Shown: positions 1 to 12,667 of the stretch, one piece after another
How positions within the stretch are numbered: position 1 is the stretch's first letter
Layout: every line of letters begins with the position of its first letter
Assembly: GCA_037045265.1 (NCBI GenBank)
Contig: JBAOHV010000015.1
Coordinates: forward strand, 1 to 64,000
Length of the DNA stretch: 64,000 bases
Direction: 5' to 3'
Source: JBAOHV01 sp037045265
GTDB lineage: Bacteria; Actinomycetota; Acidimicrobiia; Acidimicrobiales; Microtrichaceae
Notes under the pieces: generated by a model
The model's input: the letters and a program-made list of their open reading frames with translations, nothing else
What the model was told of the DNA's origin: nothing
Database searches by the model: none
Position numbers and translations under genes: made by a program

Positions 1-41
1 CACAGCGCGCTCGACACGCTGCGCCCACAGCGCAGTGCCGC

Positions 42-1876
42 TCAAGAGATGCGAGAAGGATCGACCTGGAGCCGCAGCTGGCCGGGCGGACGCTCGACGG
101 CGGCGAGGTGGTCGAGGAGGAGATCGCGATCCTCCGCTCGCAACACCCATCGACCGTCGTCGGGGCCCTGCACCGAAACGCCCAACGGTCGCCCCAGACG
201 CTCGATGTAGGCCGGCGCGGCTTCTTCTTCCCACAGCTACGACCGTTGCCGCTGGGGGAATCTCAGCAGTCGACGCCTGCCTGCCTCGACGACCGAGACG
301 AGCCGAGGGTCGGCCCTGACCGCCGCCTGCACGACCTCGTGTTCCGGGGTTCCTGGTCTGCAGGATCAAGCGACCCCCGTGGGCCCTGCCACCGAGCACA
401 CGGTTCGCGAGCACCGAGCAGGCCGAGTGCTTCCTCGGCCGCCCTGTAGCGCGGCGCCAGCAGCTCCTGATCCAGGTCCAGGAACGCGACGACGTCAGCG
501 CTGTCGCAACGATGCAATGCGGCACTGGTGCCGATGACGATCCGGGCGTCGGCGAACGGGCGCTCGGTCGAGCTCGCCGTCGTCATGGCGACCGGCTCCA
601 GCGCCAGCGCCTCGAGCTCCTCACGGGCACGGGTGACCCCGACACGCAACAGTGCCAGGGCCGTCGAGCCGCACTCCACACACACCGTGGGACGCGGTCG
701 ATCCGACAGCTCGGACAGACCAGCCGTCGACTGTCGTCCTGGTGGACAGCTGCCCCGCAGACGTCACATCCGGCCACCGTTCCACAGGAACGACAGGTGA
801 GGATCCGTGCCCGACCGGTCCGGTTGAGCACCGCGACGACCCGCCCTCCCGCTCGGGCCGTCTCACGGATGGCTTCGACGAGGCGCGAACGTGTAGAGCC
901 CGCCCCGGGCGCTGTCGTCTCCACGACGGTCGATCACCGTCACCGGCGCCCACCCGGAACGCCTCTCAGCCGTGCCCACCTTGACCGCGGGGAGCGGCAC
1001 CTCGACCGTCGGCGTCGCCGGAGCTGCCGGGCCGGGCCGGGCCCACAGCCTCTCGCCGCCGTCGTCGAGCTGGGCCCCGAGCGCCTCCAGCGAAGGGCAG
1101 GGCGAGACCAGTAGGCATGGCACTCCCTCTCTCCGAGCGCGCTCGATCGCCACCTCGCGGGCATGCCATGTCGGCGATGCTTCGCTCTGCAGCGCCGGGT
1201 CGTGCTCGTCGAGGACCACGATCGCGCTCAACGCCGCGCGTGGGAGCGAACAACGACGCCCCGTCCGCCGACGACGGTCGCTCCACCAGCAGCGGCGGCC
1301 CATTCACGTGGCCATCTGGCCACCGCCGCGCCCGCCCCACGCATGCCACGAGCCAGCCGGTCGACGTTCTCCCGACGTGGAGTCACGACGATGACCTGAC
1401 CACCGGCCCCAACCGACAGGACGAGGTCCAGGGGGTCTGTCGTCGGCGGAAACCTCGATCACCGCAGGGTGACCCGGGTCGACGACGAGCGGAACTGCAA
1501 CCGTGCGACGCTCGGGAACCCTGCGAAGCAGGGCCGAACGCGCAGCGGAGGCACCGATGCGCACCGCCCGTTCCGGTGAGCGCCAGACGTAGCAGCGTCG
1601 CCAGTCGGCCGGCCCAGCGCCGCGCTGGCCCACCTGACAGAGCTCGACCACCTCGTGCAGGCGGACCCTCCCCGACGATCTTGGAGATCTCACGGAGCTT
1701 CACCCCCGGCTTCGGGCGGCGACGTCGAGCTCGAGCACCCAACCGGCAACGCGTCGCCCCGACGAGCGGAACGTGCGCACCATCGTGCCGACGCGCACCT
1801 GGTCCCCGAGTGACTCGGGGACCAGGTAGTCGAAGGCTCGATCGATGGCCGGAACGTCGGGCAGGACCCGAACCAC
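42..1876 (-). CDS. priA: Primosomal protein N' (PriA), frameshifted
   Basis: Replication-restart protein that recognises stalled forks and helps reload the replisome. The conserved pieces lie in order in different frames. The N-terminal DNA-binding part is at about 1700-1876 (VVRVLPDVPAIDRAFDYLVP). A degenerate helicase core carries LDEHDPALQSE near 1200. The zinc-binding segment lies at about 640-800 (CRSCGTVAGCDVCG, then LVCPSC and CVECGS), and the C-terminal part ends LQVDPSRIS at the stop at 42-44. I see no P-loop, in line with actinobacterial PriA proteins, which are regarded as lacking a working helicase motor. The GTG at 1876 is chosen because it starts the conserved N-terminus; the preceding metK stop lies about 50 bases upstream. 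At least five frame changes break the gene; they look like sequence errors, because conservation continues on both sides. Confidence 0.85.
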
Positions 1877-1926
1877 GACGCCTGGGTCACGATCTCCGTT
1901 CCCGCCCGGTTGCGCTCCTGGCGGAC

Positions 1927-3139
1927 TCAGAGCCCGAGCGCCGAGCGTGAGCGCGTCGACCCGGTCGGTGCGCTCCCAGGTGAACCCGTCGCCGGTGCGG
2001 CCGAAGTGGCCGTAGGCGGCGGTGTCCTGGTACACCGGCTCGACGCAGGTCGAGGTCGCGGACGATGGCGGCGGGACGGAGGTCGAACACCTCGCGCACG
2101 GCGGCGTCGATGCTGCGCGGGGTCGACCGTCGTCGGTGCCGAAGGTCTCGACCAGGATCGACACGGGGTGGGCGACGCCGATCGCGTAGGCGACCTGGAC
2201 CTCGCAGCGCGACGCGGCGCCCGAGGCGACCACGTTCTTGGCGACCCAGCGGGCGGCGTAGGCGGCCGAGCGGTCGACCTTGGACGGGTCCTTGCCCGAG
2301 AAGGCGCCGCCGCCGTGGCGGGCCGCGCCGCCGTAGGTGTCGACGATGATCTTGCGCCCGGTGAGGCCGGCGTCGCCGACCGGGCCACCGATGACGAAGC
2401 GGCCGGTCGGGTTGACGAAGACCTCGTAGTCGTCGTCGCGGAACTGCTCGGGGATCACCGGGCGGATCACCTGCTCGATGAGGTCGGGGCGGATCTCGGT
2501 CGTCACGGTCGATGCCGTCGTTGTGCTGGGTCGAGATCAGCACGGTCTGCAGAGCGGACGGGCTTGCCGTCCTCGTACTCGAAGGTGACCTGGGTCTTGC
2601 CGTCGGGCCGCAGGTACGGGATGGTCCCGGCCTTGCGCACCTCGGCGAGGCGCTCGGCCATGCGGTGCGCCAGGTGGATCGGCAGCGGCATGAGCACGTC
2701 GGTCTCGTCGCACGCGTAGCCGAACATCATCCCCTGGTCGCCCGCGCCCTGCTTGTCGAGCTGGTCGTCCTCGCCGGACGGTGCCCGAGCGGACCTCCTC
2801 GGAGTCGTCCACGCCCTGGGCGATGTCGGGCGACTGCTCGTCGATGCGACGACCATGCACGCCGCAGGTGTTGCCGTCGTAGCCGTAGCGACTCGCGGTC
2901 GTAGCCGATGCTCGTTGATCGGTCTCGCGGACGATCGTGGGGATGTCGACGTACGCCGTCGGTGGTGATCTCACCGGCGACGATCGCGAGGCCCGTGGTC
3001 ACGAGGGTCTCGCACGCGACCCGGGCTGGTCGGGTCCTGCGCGAGCATCGCGTCGAGGATCGCGTCGGAGATCTGGTCGGCCATCTTGTCGGGATGGCCC
3101 CTCGGTCACCGATTCCGAGGTGAAGGTCCAGCTGGTCAC
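1927..3139 (-). CDS. metK: S-adenosylmethionine synthetase (MetK), frameshifted
   Basis: Makes S-adenosylmethionine from methionine and ATP in the cytoplasm. The GTG start at 3139 gives MTSWTFTSESVTE, a typical MetK N-terminus, and overlaps the coaBC stop as GTGA. Fragments in all three frames cover the family in order: RVACETLVTTGLAIVAGEIT, GAGDQGMMFGYACDET (the conserved loop), FEYEDGKPV, FVIGGPVGDAGLTGRKIIVD, YGGAARHGGGAFSGKDPSKVD and AYGHFGRTGDGFTWERTDRV. The total extent (about 404 codons) matches the usual length of about 400. At least five frame changes are needed, including one close to the C-terminus: without it the metK frame runs straight into priA as an artificial fusion. The likely true stop is TGA at 1927-1929 (ending SALGL). 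Confidence 0.92.
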
Positions 3140-4415
3140 GTGTTGCTCCTGCGTTGGGGGTGGTCAGGGTGCGGGACGATCGGGTCGGTCGGATCCCGAC
3201 GACGGCGTCGAGCACCGCATCGGCGACCGCCGCGCTTGTCGCTCAGCGGCACATCATGTCGCTCGACCCGATCAGCCGCGATGATCACGACCTGCGTTGG
3301 TGTCGTGCTCGAAGCCGACGCCGGGCGCCGACACGTCGTTGGCGACGATGAGGTCGACGCCCTTGGCGTGCGAGCTTGCGCGGCGGCGTTGGCCGCGAGG
3401 TCGGTCGGTCTCGGCGGCGAAGCCGACGAGCGTCTGGCCCGGCGCGCTTGGCCGCCGCCGAGCTCGGCGAGGATGTCGAGGGTCGGGCTCGAGCACGATG
3501 CTCGGGGACGCCGTCGCGCCTTCTTGATCTTCTGGTCGCGGCCACGCGCACGGGCGTGAAGTCGGCCACCGCGGCGGCCATGACGACGACGTCGGCCGCC
3601 GGCCGCAGCGGTCGATCACCGCCGGCTGCATCTCGGCCGGCGGTCGCGACCGGCACTCGCCTGCGACGCCGGCCGGCACCGGCCGAGCCGGTCGGTGGTG
3701 ACGAGCGTGACCTCGGGCGCCACGGCGGACGGCCTCGTCGGCGATCGCGTGGCCCTGCTTGCCCGACGAGCGGTTGCCGATGAACCGCACCGGATCGATC
3801 GGCTCGCGGGTGCCGCCGGCGGTGACGAGGACGTCGAGACCCGGCGAGGTCGTGCCGGGGACCGAGCAGATCGCGCTCGACCGCGGCGACGATGGTCGCT
3901 CGGGTTCCGCGAGGCGGCCGGCGCCGACGTCGCCGCCGGCGAGACGCCCCTCCTCGGGCGGCACCACGTGCACGCCCCGCGCCGCCAGCGTTGCGAGGTT
4001 GTCCTGCACCGCGGGGTGCTCCCACATCTCGGTGTGCATGGCAGGGCAGACCACCACCGGCGCCCGGGTGGCGAGCAGGCGTGTCGGTGAGCAGGTCGTG
4101 GGAATAGCCCGGCGGCGTACGCCGACGAGGAGCCGGGCGGTGGCCGGGCGCGACGAGCGACGAGGTCGGCGCGCCTGGCCGAGGCGCGTGTGCGGGATCG
4201 GGTCTGGCCTCGTCCCACAACGAGGTCGACGGACCGGCTCGGACGCGAGCGCGCGAGAAGGTGACCTCACCGACGAAGCGAGCGGCGTCGTCGGTCAGCA
4301 CCGGGACAACGTGCGCTCCCGCGTCGACGAGGCGTCGACAGACCTCGACCGCCTTGTAGGCGGCGATGCCCCCGCAGACGCCGAGGACGACGCGGCGGCC
4401 CTCGAGCGATGCCAT
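3136..4415 (-). CDS. coaBC: Bifunctional phosphopantothenoylcysteine synthetase/decarboxylase (CoaBC), frameshifted
   Basis: Two consecutive steps of coenzyme A synthesis: ligation of cysteine to 4'-phosphopantothenate (CoaB, C-terminal half) and decarboxylation of the product (CoaC, N-terminal flavoprotein half). ATG at 4415 gives MASLEGRRVVLGVCGGIAAY, the flavin-binding N-terminus. PVVVCPAMHTEMWEHPAVQD follows in a second frame; it contains the PAMxxxMW-type CoaC motif. The CoaB part shows LDVLVTAGGTREPIDPVRFI, GNRSSGKQGHAIADEA and LIVANDVSAPGVGFEHDTN. The extent of about 425 codons fits the family. The gene follows rpoZ by 13 bases and its probable stop overlaps the metK GTG. Several frame changes are visible (near 4300, 3700, 3450 and 3290). 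Confidence 0.9.
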
Positions 4416-4428
4416 CGGACCGGCTGGA

Positions 4429-4747
4429 TCAGTCGTTGCCGGCGTCGGTCTCGGCGTCGACCGTCGTCCGGCATCGGCCTCGGCAACGGCTCGAGGTCGA
4501 CCGTGATGCCCTCGATCTTGTCGGCGGCGATCTCCTCGAAGGCGATCGAGAGCGGCTTGCGGGCCGGTGGAGGTGACCTGCGGCGGGACGACCTGGCCGA
4601 GGCCGTCTCGCCGAGCTGGCCGTAGTAGCGAGTTGATCTGCCGGGCGCGCTTGGAGCGCCAGGGTGACGAGCGTGAACTTGGAGTCTGCACCGGTCGAGC
4701 AGCTCCTCGATCGGCGGGTTCATCATCGTGTCGAGGCGTTCAGCCAT
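4429..4747 (-). CDS. rpoZ: RNA polymerase omega subunit, frameshifted
   Basis: Small subunit that helps RNA polymerase assembly by chaperoning beta-prime. ATG at 4747 gives MAERLDTMMNPPIEELLD, a typical actinobacterial omega start. Further down TRYYGQLGE and KPLSIAFEEIAADKIEG match the conserved RxxxYY and the C-terminal AFEEI segment. The stop is TGA at 4429-4431 after AETDAGND. The middle part is split by at least two frame changes (about 4690 and 4570). The order gmk-rpoZ-coaBC-metK-priA is the standard actinobacterial arrangement, which supports both the identity and the idea that the breaks are errors. Confidence 0.9.
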
Positions 4748-4845
4748 TCGGGAGCGGTCTCCAGGTCGTGCGCGATCGGGGGTGGTCCAGCGGCGCGTGA
4801 CCGTCGCCAGGGCCGAGCAGACGATCCTAGCAGCCGGGTCACTGC

Positions 4846-5442
4846 TCAACGGGAACGGTGCTGCTCGATGATGGCGCCGCAGACTCGGCCGAGCGCCCGC
4901 TCCAGCTCGTCGTTGACGACGATGGACCACATCGAGGCCACGGGCGAGCACGACCTCCTCATCGGCCTTGGCGAGGCGCTGGCGGATTCGCTCCTCGGCT
5001 GTCACCCCGTCCGCGCAGCCGCGCTTCCTGCAGCGCTTCGATCCGGCGCGTCGACGAAGAGCAGGAGCGCCTCGGGGATACAGCGCCTTGATGTTCCGCC
5101 GCGCCCCGCACGTCGATCTCGAAGCAGCACGTCACGACCCTCGGGCGGCTCGGGCATCGGGCTGCCCTGGAGGTAGTCGAGGAACTCGGTCCACTCGAGG
5201 AAGCCGCCCGTCGGCGATGCGGTCCTCGAACAGGTCGTCTGGTCGACGAAGTGATAGGCGTCGGGCGACTTCCGACGGGCGACGGTCCCGCGTAGTCCAC
5301 GAACGGCTGAGCCACAGACGCGGGTCGACGCTCGAGCAGGCGGGACACGAGCGTCCCCTTGCCCACTCCGCCCGGCCCGGAGATGACTATCACCGACGAG
5401 CCGTCGGGCAACGGGACCGGTCGCACCGGACCCCGAGCTCAC
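4846..5442 (-). CDS. gmk: Guanylate kinase, frameshifted
   Basis: Phosphorylates GMP to GDP with ATP. VIVISGPGGVGKGTLVSRLL is the P-loop of the family. Later fragments include LEWTEFLDYLQGSPMPEPPEG, EALLLFVDAP and TAEERIRQRLAKADEE, and the gene ends VNDELERALGRVCGAIIEQ with a TGA at 4846-4848. The probable GTG start at 5442 overlaps the mihF stop (GTGA), but the first 15 codons are in another frame from the P-loop, so the start is inferred. Total extent of about 199 codons fits the family. At least four frame changes are needed. Confidence 0.88.
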
Positions 5443-5837
5443 GACGCCTCCCCCGGTGTCGGACCCGAACTCGACCAGCAGCTCGGCACGACGGTCGGCA
5501 CCGAGGCGGGACAGCGCCGTGCTGCCGGCCAGGTCCATACGATCGAGCGCCCGGCGCGTGTCGGTCTTGCGCGCGCCGGGTAGGGACTCCAGCAGCCAGA
5601 GCACCCTCACCTGGCCGACGAGGGGGTCGCTCTCGGCCGAGGCCGAACACCTGGGCCAGCGACATCCTCACCTTCGGACGATCCCCGTCGCGTGCGGAGC
5701 CGCTCACCTCGGGCACGATCCGCCCACTCGAGCGCCTGCGGCGCGGAGTCGCGCGGCCCGGCTCCGACGCTCCGGTCCCCCGCTGCTCACCTTTGCGCCG
5801 GCCATGTCCGACGCTGGTCATCCGGCCCACTGCTCAT
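5439..5837 (-). CDS. mihF: Actinobacterial integration host factor (mIHF), frameshifted
   Basis: Nucleoid-associated DNA-binding protein found in Actinobacteria between pyrF and gmk. The diagnostic C-terminal half is RVLWLLESLPGARKTDTRR followed by ALDRMDLAGSTALSRLGADR and RAELLVEFG, the helix-two-turn-helix plus H2TH-like region of this family. Upstream, KVRMSLAQVFGLA and ALEWADRARGERLR sit in two other frames. The likely stop is TGA at 5439-5441: dropping one G from the GGGGG run near 5454 gives a tail of FGSDTGEAS. The start is uncertain. ATG at 5837 overlaps the pyrF stop as ATGA, and a GTG near 5791 is an alternative. The broken reading frame would make this gene easy to miss in automatic annotation. 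Confidence 0.78.
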
Positions 5838-6558
5838 ACCGCCGCAGCGATCGCTGCCGCGGCCGCCGCCGGGTCGTCCGCCTTGGTGACGGCCCGGCCG
5901 ATCACCAACAGGTCGGCGCCGTTCGCGACAGCCTCCTGAGGGCTGGCGGCGCGGGCCTGGTCGTGGCGTGCGCTCACCGCTCAGGCGGATCCCGGGAACG
6001 ACCCGCTTGAGCCGCGGAGCGAGCTCACGGGCGGTCTGCAGGTCCTCCGCCGCGCAGCACCAGGCCGCCACAGCCACCCTCGAGGGCCAGCCGCACCCGA
6101 TTCGGCACGATGTGCGGGCGGAGCGGCATCGTCGCTGGTGAGCACGGTGACGGCCAGGGCACACGGATCGGCGAAGGCCGGCACGAGCGGCACCTTCGTG
6201 CAGACCCTCGACCCCGGCCCGGAGCATGTCGACACCGCCGCAGCGCGTGGAGCGTGAGGTACTCGACGCCGAGCGAGCCGAGCACCATGGTCGAACGCTG
6301 GACGGTCGTGGGGATGTCGAAGAGCTTGAGGTCCAGGAACACCTGGTAGCCGACATCGCGAAGGGCCCCGATCGCCTCGGGACCATCGGCGCTGAACAGC
6401 TCGAGGCCGACCTTGGCCACCCCGAACCAGGGACGCAGGCTGACCGCCAGTCGCATCGCCTCGACCAGATCGTCGACGTCCAGGGCGAGCGCCAGTCGGC
6501 GGCGTACCTCGTCGGGCACCTCTTTCTCCACGTCGCTGCCGCTCACCGGCTCAGACAT
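5834..6558 (-). CDS. pyrF: Orotidine 5'-phosphate decarboxylase, frameshifted in C-terminal half
   Basis: Last step of UMP synthesis: decarboxylates OMP. The first 110 codons are intact: RRLALALDVDDLVEAMRLA, then VFLDLKLFDIPTTVQ, which holds the catalytic Asp-x-Lys-x-x-Asp array of the family. SLGVEYLTLHA follows. The second half is split among frames (ARAGLRRS, LALEGGCGGLVL, RVVPGIRLSGE) and ends in AAIAAAV with TGA at 5834-5836. Extent of about 240 codons is normal. The gene sits 12 bases after pyrD and is the last pyrimidine gene of the operon; mihF and gmk follow with overlaps. Confidence 0.92.
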
Positions 6559-6570
6559 CCCATCCTCCGT

Positions 6571-7594
6571 TCAGCCGACGAGCCGATGCTCAGCGGTCAT
6601 CTCTAGCTTCCTGTGGCCCTGTCGTTCCTGTGGCCCTGTCGTCGGTGGCGCTGTCAGGGGAGCAGCGGGGACGACCTGCCCGGTGATCTCCGCAACCCGG
6701 GCGACCTCGTGGTCGCAGCACCATGATTCCATCCCGTCGAGCACCCGCACGACCGTACGTGGGTCGGCGAAGCTGGCGGTACCAACCTGCACGGCGCTCG
6801 CTCCCGCCATCAGCAGTTCGATCGCGTCGTGTGCCGTCGCTACGCCGCCGACGCCCACGATTGGCAGCTCCGGCTGTGCTGCGTGCACATCGTGGACGGC
6901 GCGCACGGCGACCGGGTGGATCGCCGGTCCCGACAGCCCGCCGGTCCGCCCCCCGAGCAGTGGGCGTCGGATCCTCGATGTCGATCACCATGCCCATGAG
7001 CGTGTTCACCAGCGTGACCGCCTCGGCTCCGGCTGCCGCTGCCGCTGCGGCCACCTCGACCAGCCGGTCCGTGTTGGGACTCAGCTTGGCCCAGCGCGGC
7101 CGACCGGCGGCTTCGGTCGCCCGGAGCACCGCTGCGGTGGCTTCCGGGTCGTGGGCGAACAAGTGGGTTCCGCCGTCCAGGTTCGGGCACGACAGGTTCA
7201 CCTCGACCGCCACCACCTGGGCCGGACACGTGGCGATGGCCTCGGCCGCCCGTGCGTAGTCATCGACGCTGCGACCCCAGATGCTCACCACGACCGCGGC
7301 ACCAGTGCCCACCAGAGCGGGTAGCTCCTCGGCTCGCCAGCGCAGCGACACCGGGTCCCTGGAGCCCGACGCTGTTGATCATGCCTGCAGCTGGTCTGGT
7401 GCACCCGCGGCGCCGGGTTGCCTGCCCACGGTTCCGCTCCGAGGCGACTTGACCACAACTGCACCGAGACGGGACAGATCGACGTAGTCGGCGAGCTCGT
7501 CGCCGTGTCCCGCAGTGCCCGACGCGGTCATCACCGGCGCACGGAGCTTCACCGAGCCGACTTGGACCGCCATGTCGACCGGCGCCGCGTCCAC
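6571..7594 (-). CDS. pyrD: Dihydroorotate dehydrogenase (class 1 type), frameshifted
   Basis: Oxidises dihydroorotate to orotate. VGSVKLRAPVMTASGTAG is the N-terminus. VEVNLSCPNLDGGTHL carries the Cys in SCPN that acts as catalytic base in class 1 enzymes (class 2 has Ser). RWAKLSPNTDRLVEVA is the FMN-binding lysine region, and LPIVGVGGVATAHDAIELL with AGASAVQVGTA forms the phosphate-binding C-terminus. GTG 7594 or ATG 7573 could be the start. The soluble class implies an electron acceptor other than quinone; no pyrK-like partner gene is adjacent. Frame changes lie near 7360 and 6950. The gene directly follows carB with about 50 bases of overlap if GTG 7594 is used only in the intact frame; otherwise about 53 bases separate them. 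Confidence 0.9.
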
Positions 7595-7646
7595 GGCACG
7601 GCCAGCGCCACGGCGATCGGTCCTGGAGAGTCGCTGTCTGATGCGC

Positions 7647-11022
<3,376 letters not shown>

Positions 11023-11060
11023 CACAGGCTCCTTGGGGGATGGTCGGCACAGCGGGCGCC

Positions 11061-11567
11061 ATGTGCGACGCTACGCAGGTGAAGTTCGAATACGAGCAAC
11101 GTTGGACTGCGAACGTCGACGACGTGGTCGACGTCTACCTGGATGAGTCCTTCTGGACGGGCCTGAACGACCTGCGCAGGACCAGCCCTCCAACGGTGCT
11201 GGACATCGAGCGGCGGGCCGACAGTGCAGTCGTGCGACTGCACTGGGTCCTCACCGTCGATCTGCCCCGTGAGGCGGCCAGGTTCATCGATCCCGAGGAC
11301 GTCGCCTGGGTGGAGGAGTCGATCTGGGACCTGTCCAGCCTCGTCGCCCGGGTGAGCTTCCAACCCGATCAGGCGGCCGGGCTGCTGCGGGCATCGGCGA
11401 CGGCCCGACTCGAGGAAGTGGGTCCCGACGCGGTCAGATCGATCAACGGCGATCTCTCGGTGCGAATCCCGTTGCTGGGCCGCAAGGTCGAGCGAGCGAT
11501 CGTCGAAGGGGTCGTAGAGCATCTCGGCGAGGAGGCCGAAGCGATCGCAGCCCACTTGAGTAGCTGA
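11061..11567 (+). CDS. DUF2505-family protein
   Basis: Protein of 168 residues resembling the DUF2505 family of Actinobacteria, thought to adopt a lipid/ligand-binding START-like fold; function unknown. The conserved beginning VKFEYEQRWTANVDDVVDVY and the ending VERAIVEGVVEHLGEEAEAI fit that family. ATG at 11061 and GTG at 11079 are both possible; the GTG begins exactly at the conserved KFEYEQ. No signal peptide or membrane segment is visible. It is the only plus-strand gene between 0 and 44 kb, and sits between carB (start 36-54 bases away, divergent) and carA (stop 8 bases away, convergent), thus splitting the car genes. Family assignment is from memory of the N-terminal motif and length. 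Confidence 0.7.
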   Translation: MCDATQVKFEYEQRWTANVDDVVDVYLDESFWTGLNDLRRTSPPTVLDIERRADSAVVRLHWVLTVDLPREAARFIDPEDVAWVEESIWDLSSLVARVSFQPDQAAGLLRASATARLEEVGPDAVRSINGDLSVRIPLLGRKVERAIVEGVVEHLGEEAEAIAAHLSS

Positions 11568-11575
11568 GCGACGAG

Positions 11576-12667
11576 TCATGCCGAGTGCGCGTCCATGAGG
11601 TCGGCGAAGCGATCGAACAGGTAGCGGCTGTCGTGAGGGCCGGGACCCGCCTCGGGGTGGTGCTGTACGGCGAAAGCGGCGACGTCGGTGCACTCGAACC
11701 CCTCGACGGTCCCGTCGTTGAGGTTGCGGTGTGTGACAGCGACGTTCTCGACGCCGTCGAGGTCGACGCAGTAGTTGTGGTTCTGGCTCGTGATCTCGAC
11801 CTTGCCGGTGCTCAGGTCGCGCACCGGATGGTTTCCCCCGTGGTGGCCGAAGGGCAGTTTGTAGGTGGTCCCACCGACCGCTGTGGCCAGCATCTGGTGC
11901 CCCATGCAGATCCCGAACACGGGAACCCGCCCGAGGAGGTCGCGGATCGTGTCGGGCACCCCGGTCACCGCCGCCGGGTCGCCGGGACCGTTGGACAGGA
12001 ACACTCCGTCGGGGTCCAGCGCCATGATCTCGTCGGCCGTGGTGGATGCGGGTACGACCTGCACCGAACCGATCTTCGCCAGGTTGCGCACGATCGTGGT
12101 CTTCACACCCAGGTCGAGGGCGACGATGTTGCGTGTCGCCCCGGTGCTCGACGGCTCTGACCAGCGCTGCTCGGTACTCACGGCCGAGACCAGGTCGCAC
12201 CCGTCGGTCCCGGCGGCTGTCGCGGCAGCGGCTCGCAGTTCCGACTCGCTCACCGTGCCGAACGCTCCCGGCAGGGTGCCGTGGTCCCGCAGGTGACGCG
12301 TCAGGCGACGTGTGTCGACCCCTGCGATCCCGGCGACACCGTGGCGCGCCAGGTAGGAGTCCAGGTCGGACTCCGCCCGCCAGCTGCTGTGGCGCCGGGC
12401 GAGGTCGCGCACCACCACGCCGGCGCAACGCGGCGCTGACGACTCGTCGTCGTGAGCGTTCACGCCGTAGTTGCCGATGTGCGGGTAGGTGAAGGTGATG
12501 ACCTGTCCGGCGTAGGACGGGTCGGAGATGACCTCCTGGTAGCCGCTCAGGACGGTGTTGAACACGAACTCCCCGGTGGTGAGCCCCGATCCGGGCTCTG
12601 CACCGATCGCCTCGCCCTCGAACACGGTGCCATCACGCAACACGATCGCTGCTTCGCGGACGCTCAT
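11576..12667 (-). CDS. carA: Carbamoyl-phosphate synthase small subunit (glutamine amidotransferase)
   Basis: Hydrolyses glutamine and passes ammonia to CarB. 363 residues, intact. The N-terminal CPSase domain runs from EAIVLRDG-type start through FNTVLSGYQEVISDPSYAGQ and FTYPHIGNYGVN. The class I amidotransferase domain has the oxyanion loop SNGPGDP, the nucleophile Cys in VFGICMGHQML, and the His/Glu pair in AVQHHPEAGPGPHD. ATG at 12667 overlaps the pyrC stop (ATGA), so translation is probably coupled. carA is the last gene of the first pyrimidine gene run; its stop faces the DUF2505 gene 8 bases away with no visible terminator. Confidence 0.96.
   Translation of the reverse strand: MSVREAAIVLRDGTVFEGEAIGAEPGSGLTTGEFVFNTVLSGYQEVISDPSYAGQVITFTYPHIGNYGVNAHDDESSAPRCAGVVVRDLARRHSSWRAESDLDSYLARHGVAGIAGVDTRRLTRHLRDHGTLPGAFGTVSESELRAAAATAAGTDGCDLVSAVSTEQRWSEPSSTGATRNIVALDLGVKTTIVRNLAKIGSVQVVPASTTADEIMALDPDGVFLSNGPGDPAAVTGVPDTIRDLLGRVPVFGICMGHQMLATAVGGTTYKLPFGHHGGNHPVRDLSTGKVEITSQNHNYCVDLDGVENVAVTHRNLNDGTVEGFECTDVAAFAVQHHPEAGPGPHDSRYLFDRFADLMDAHSA

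Noticed and set aside
1..41. Start of another gene downstream of priA
   Set aside because: Only 41 bases with a six-bp stem (CTGCGC/GCGCAG at 19-35); no frame or motif can be judged.
1700..2506. metK-priA fusion protein
   Set aside because: The fusion exists only because a frame change near the end of metK skips the normal TGA at 1927; N-terminal PriA and C-terminal MetK motifs are otherwise separate.
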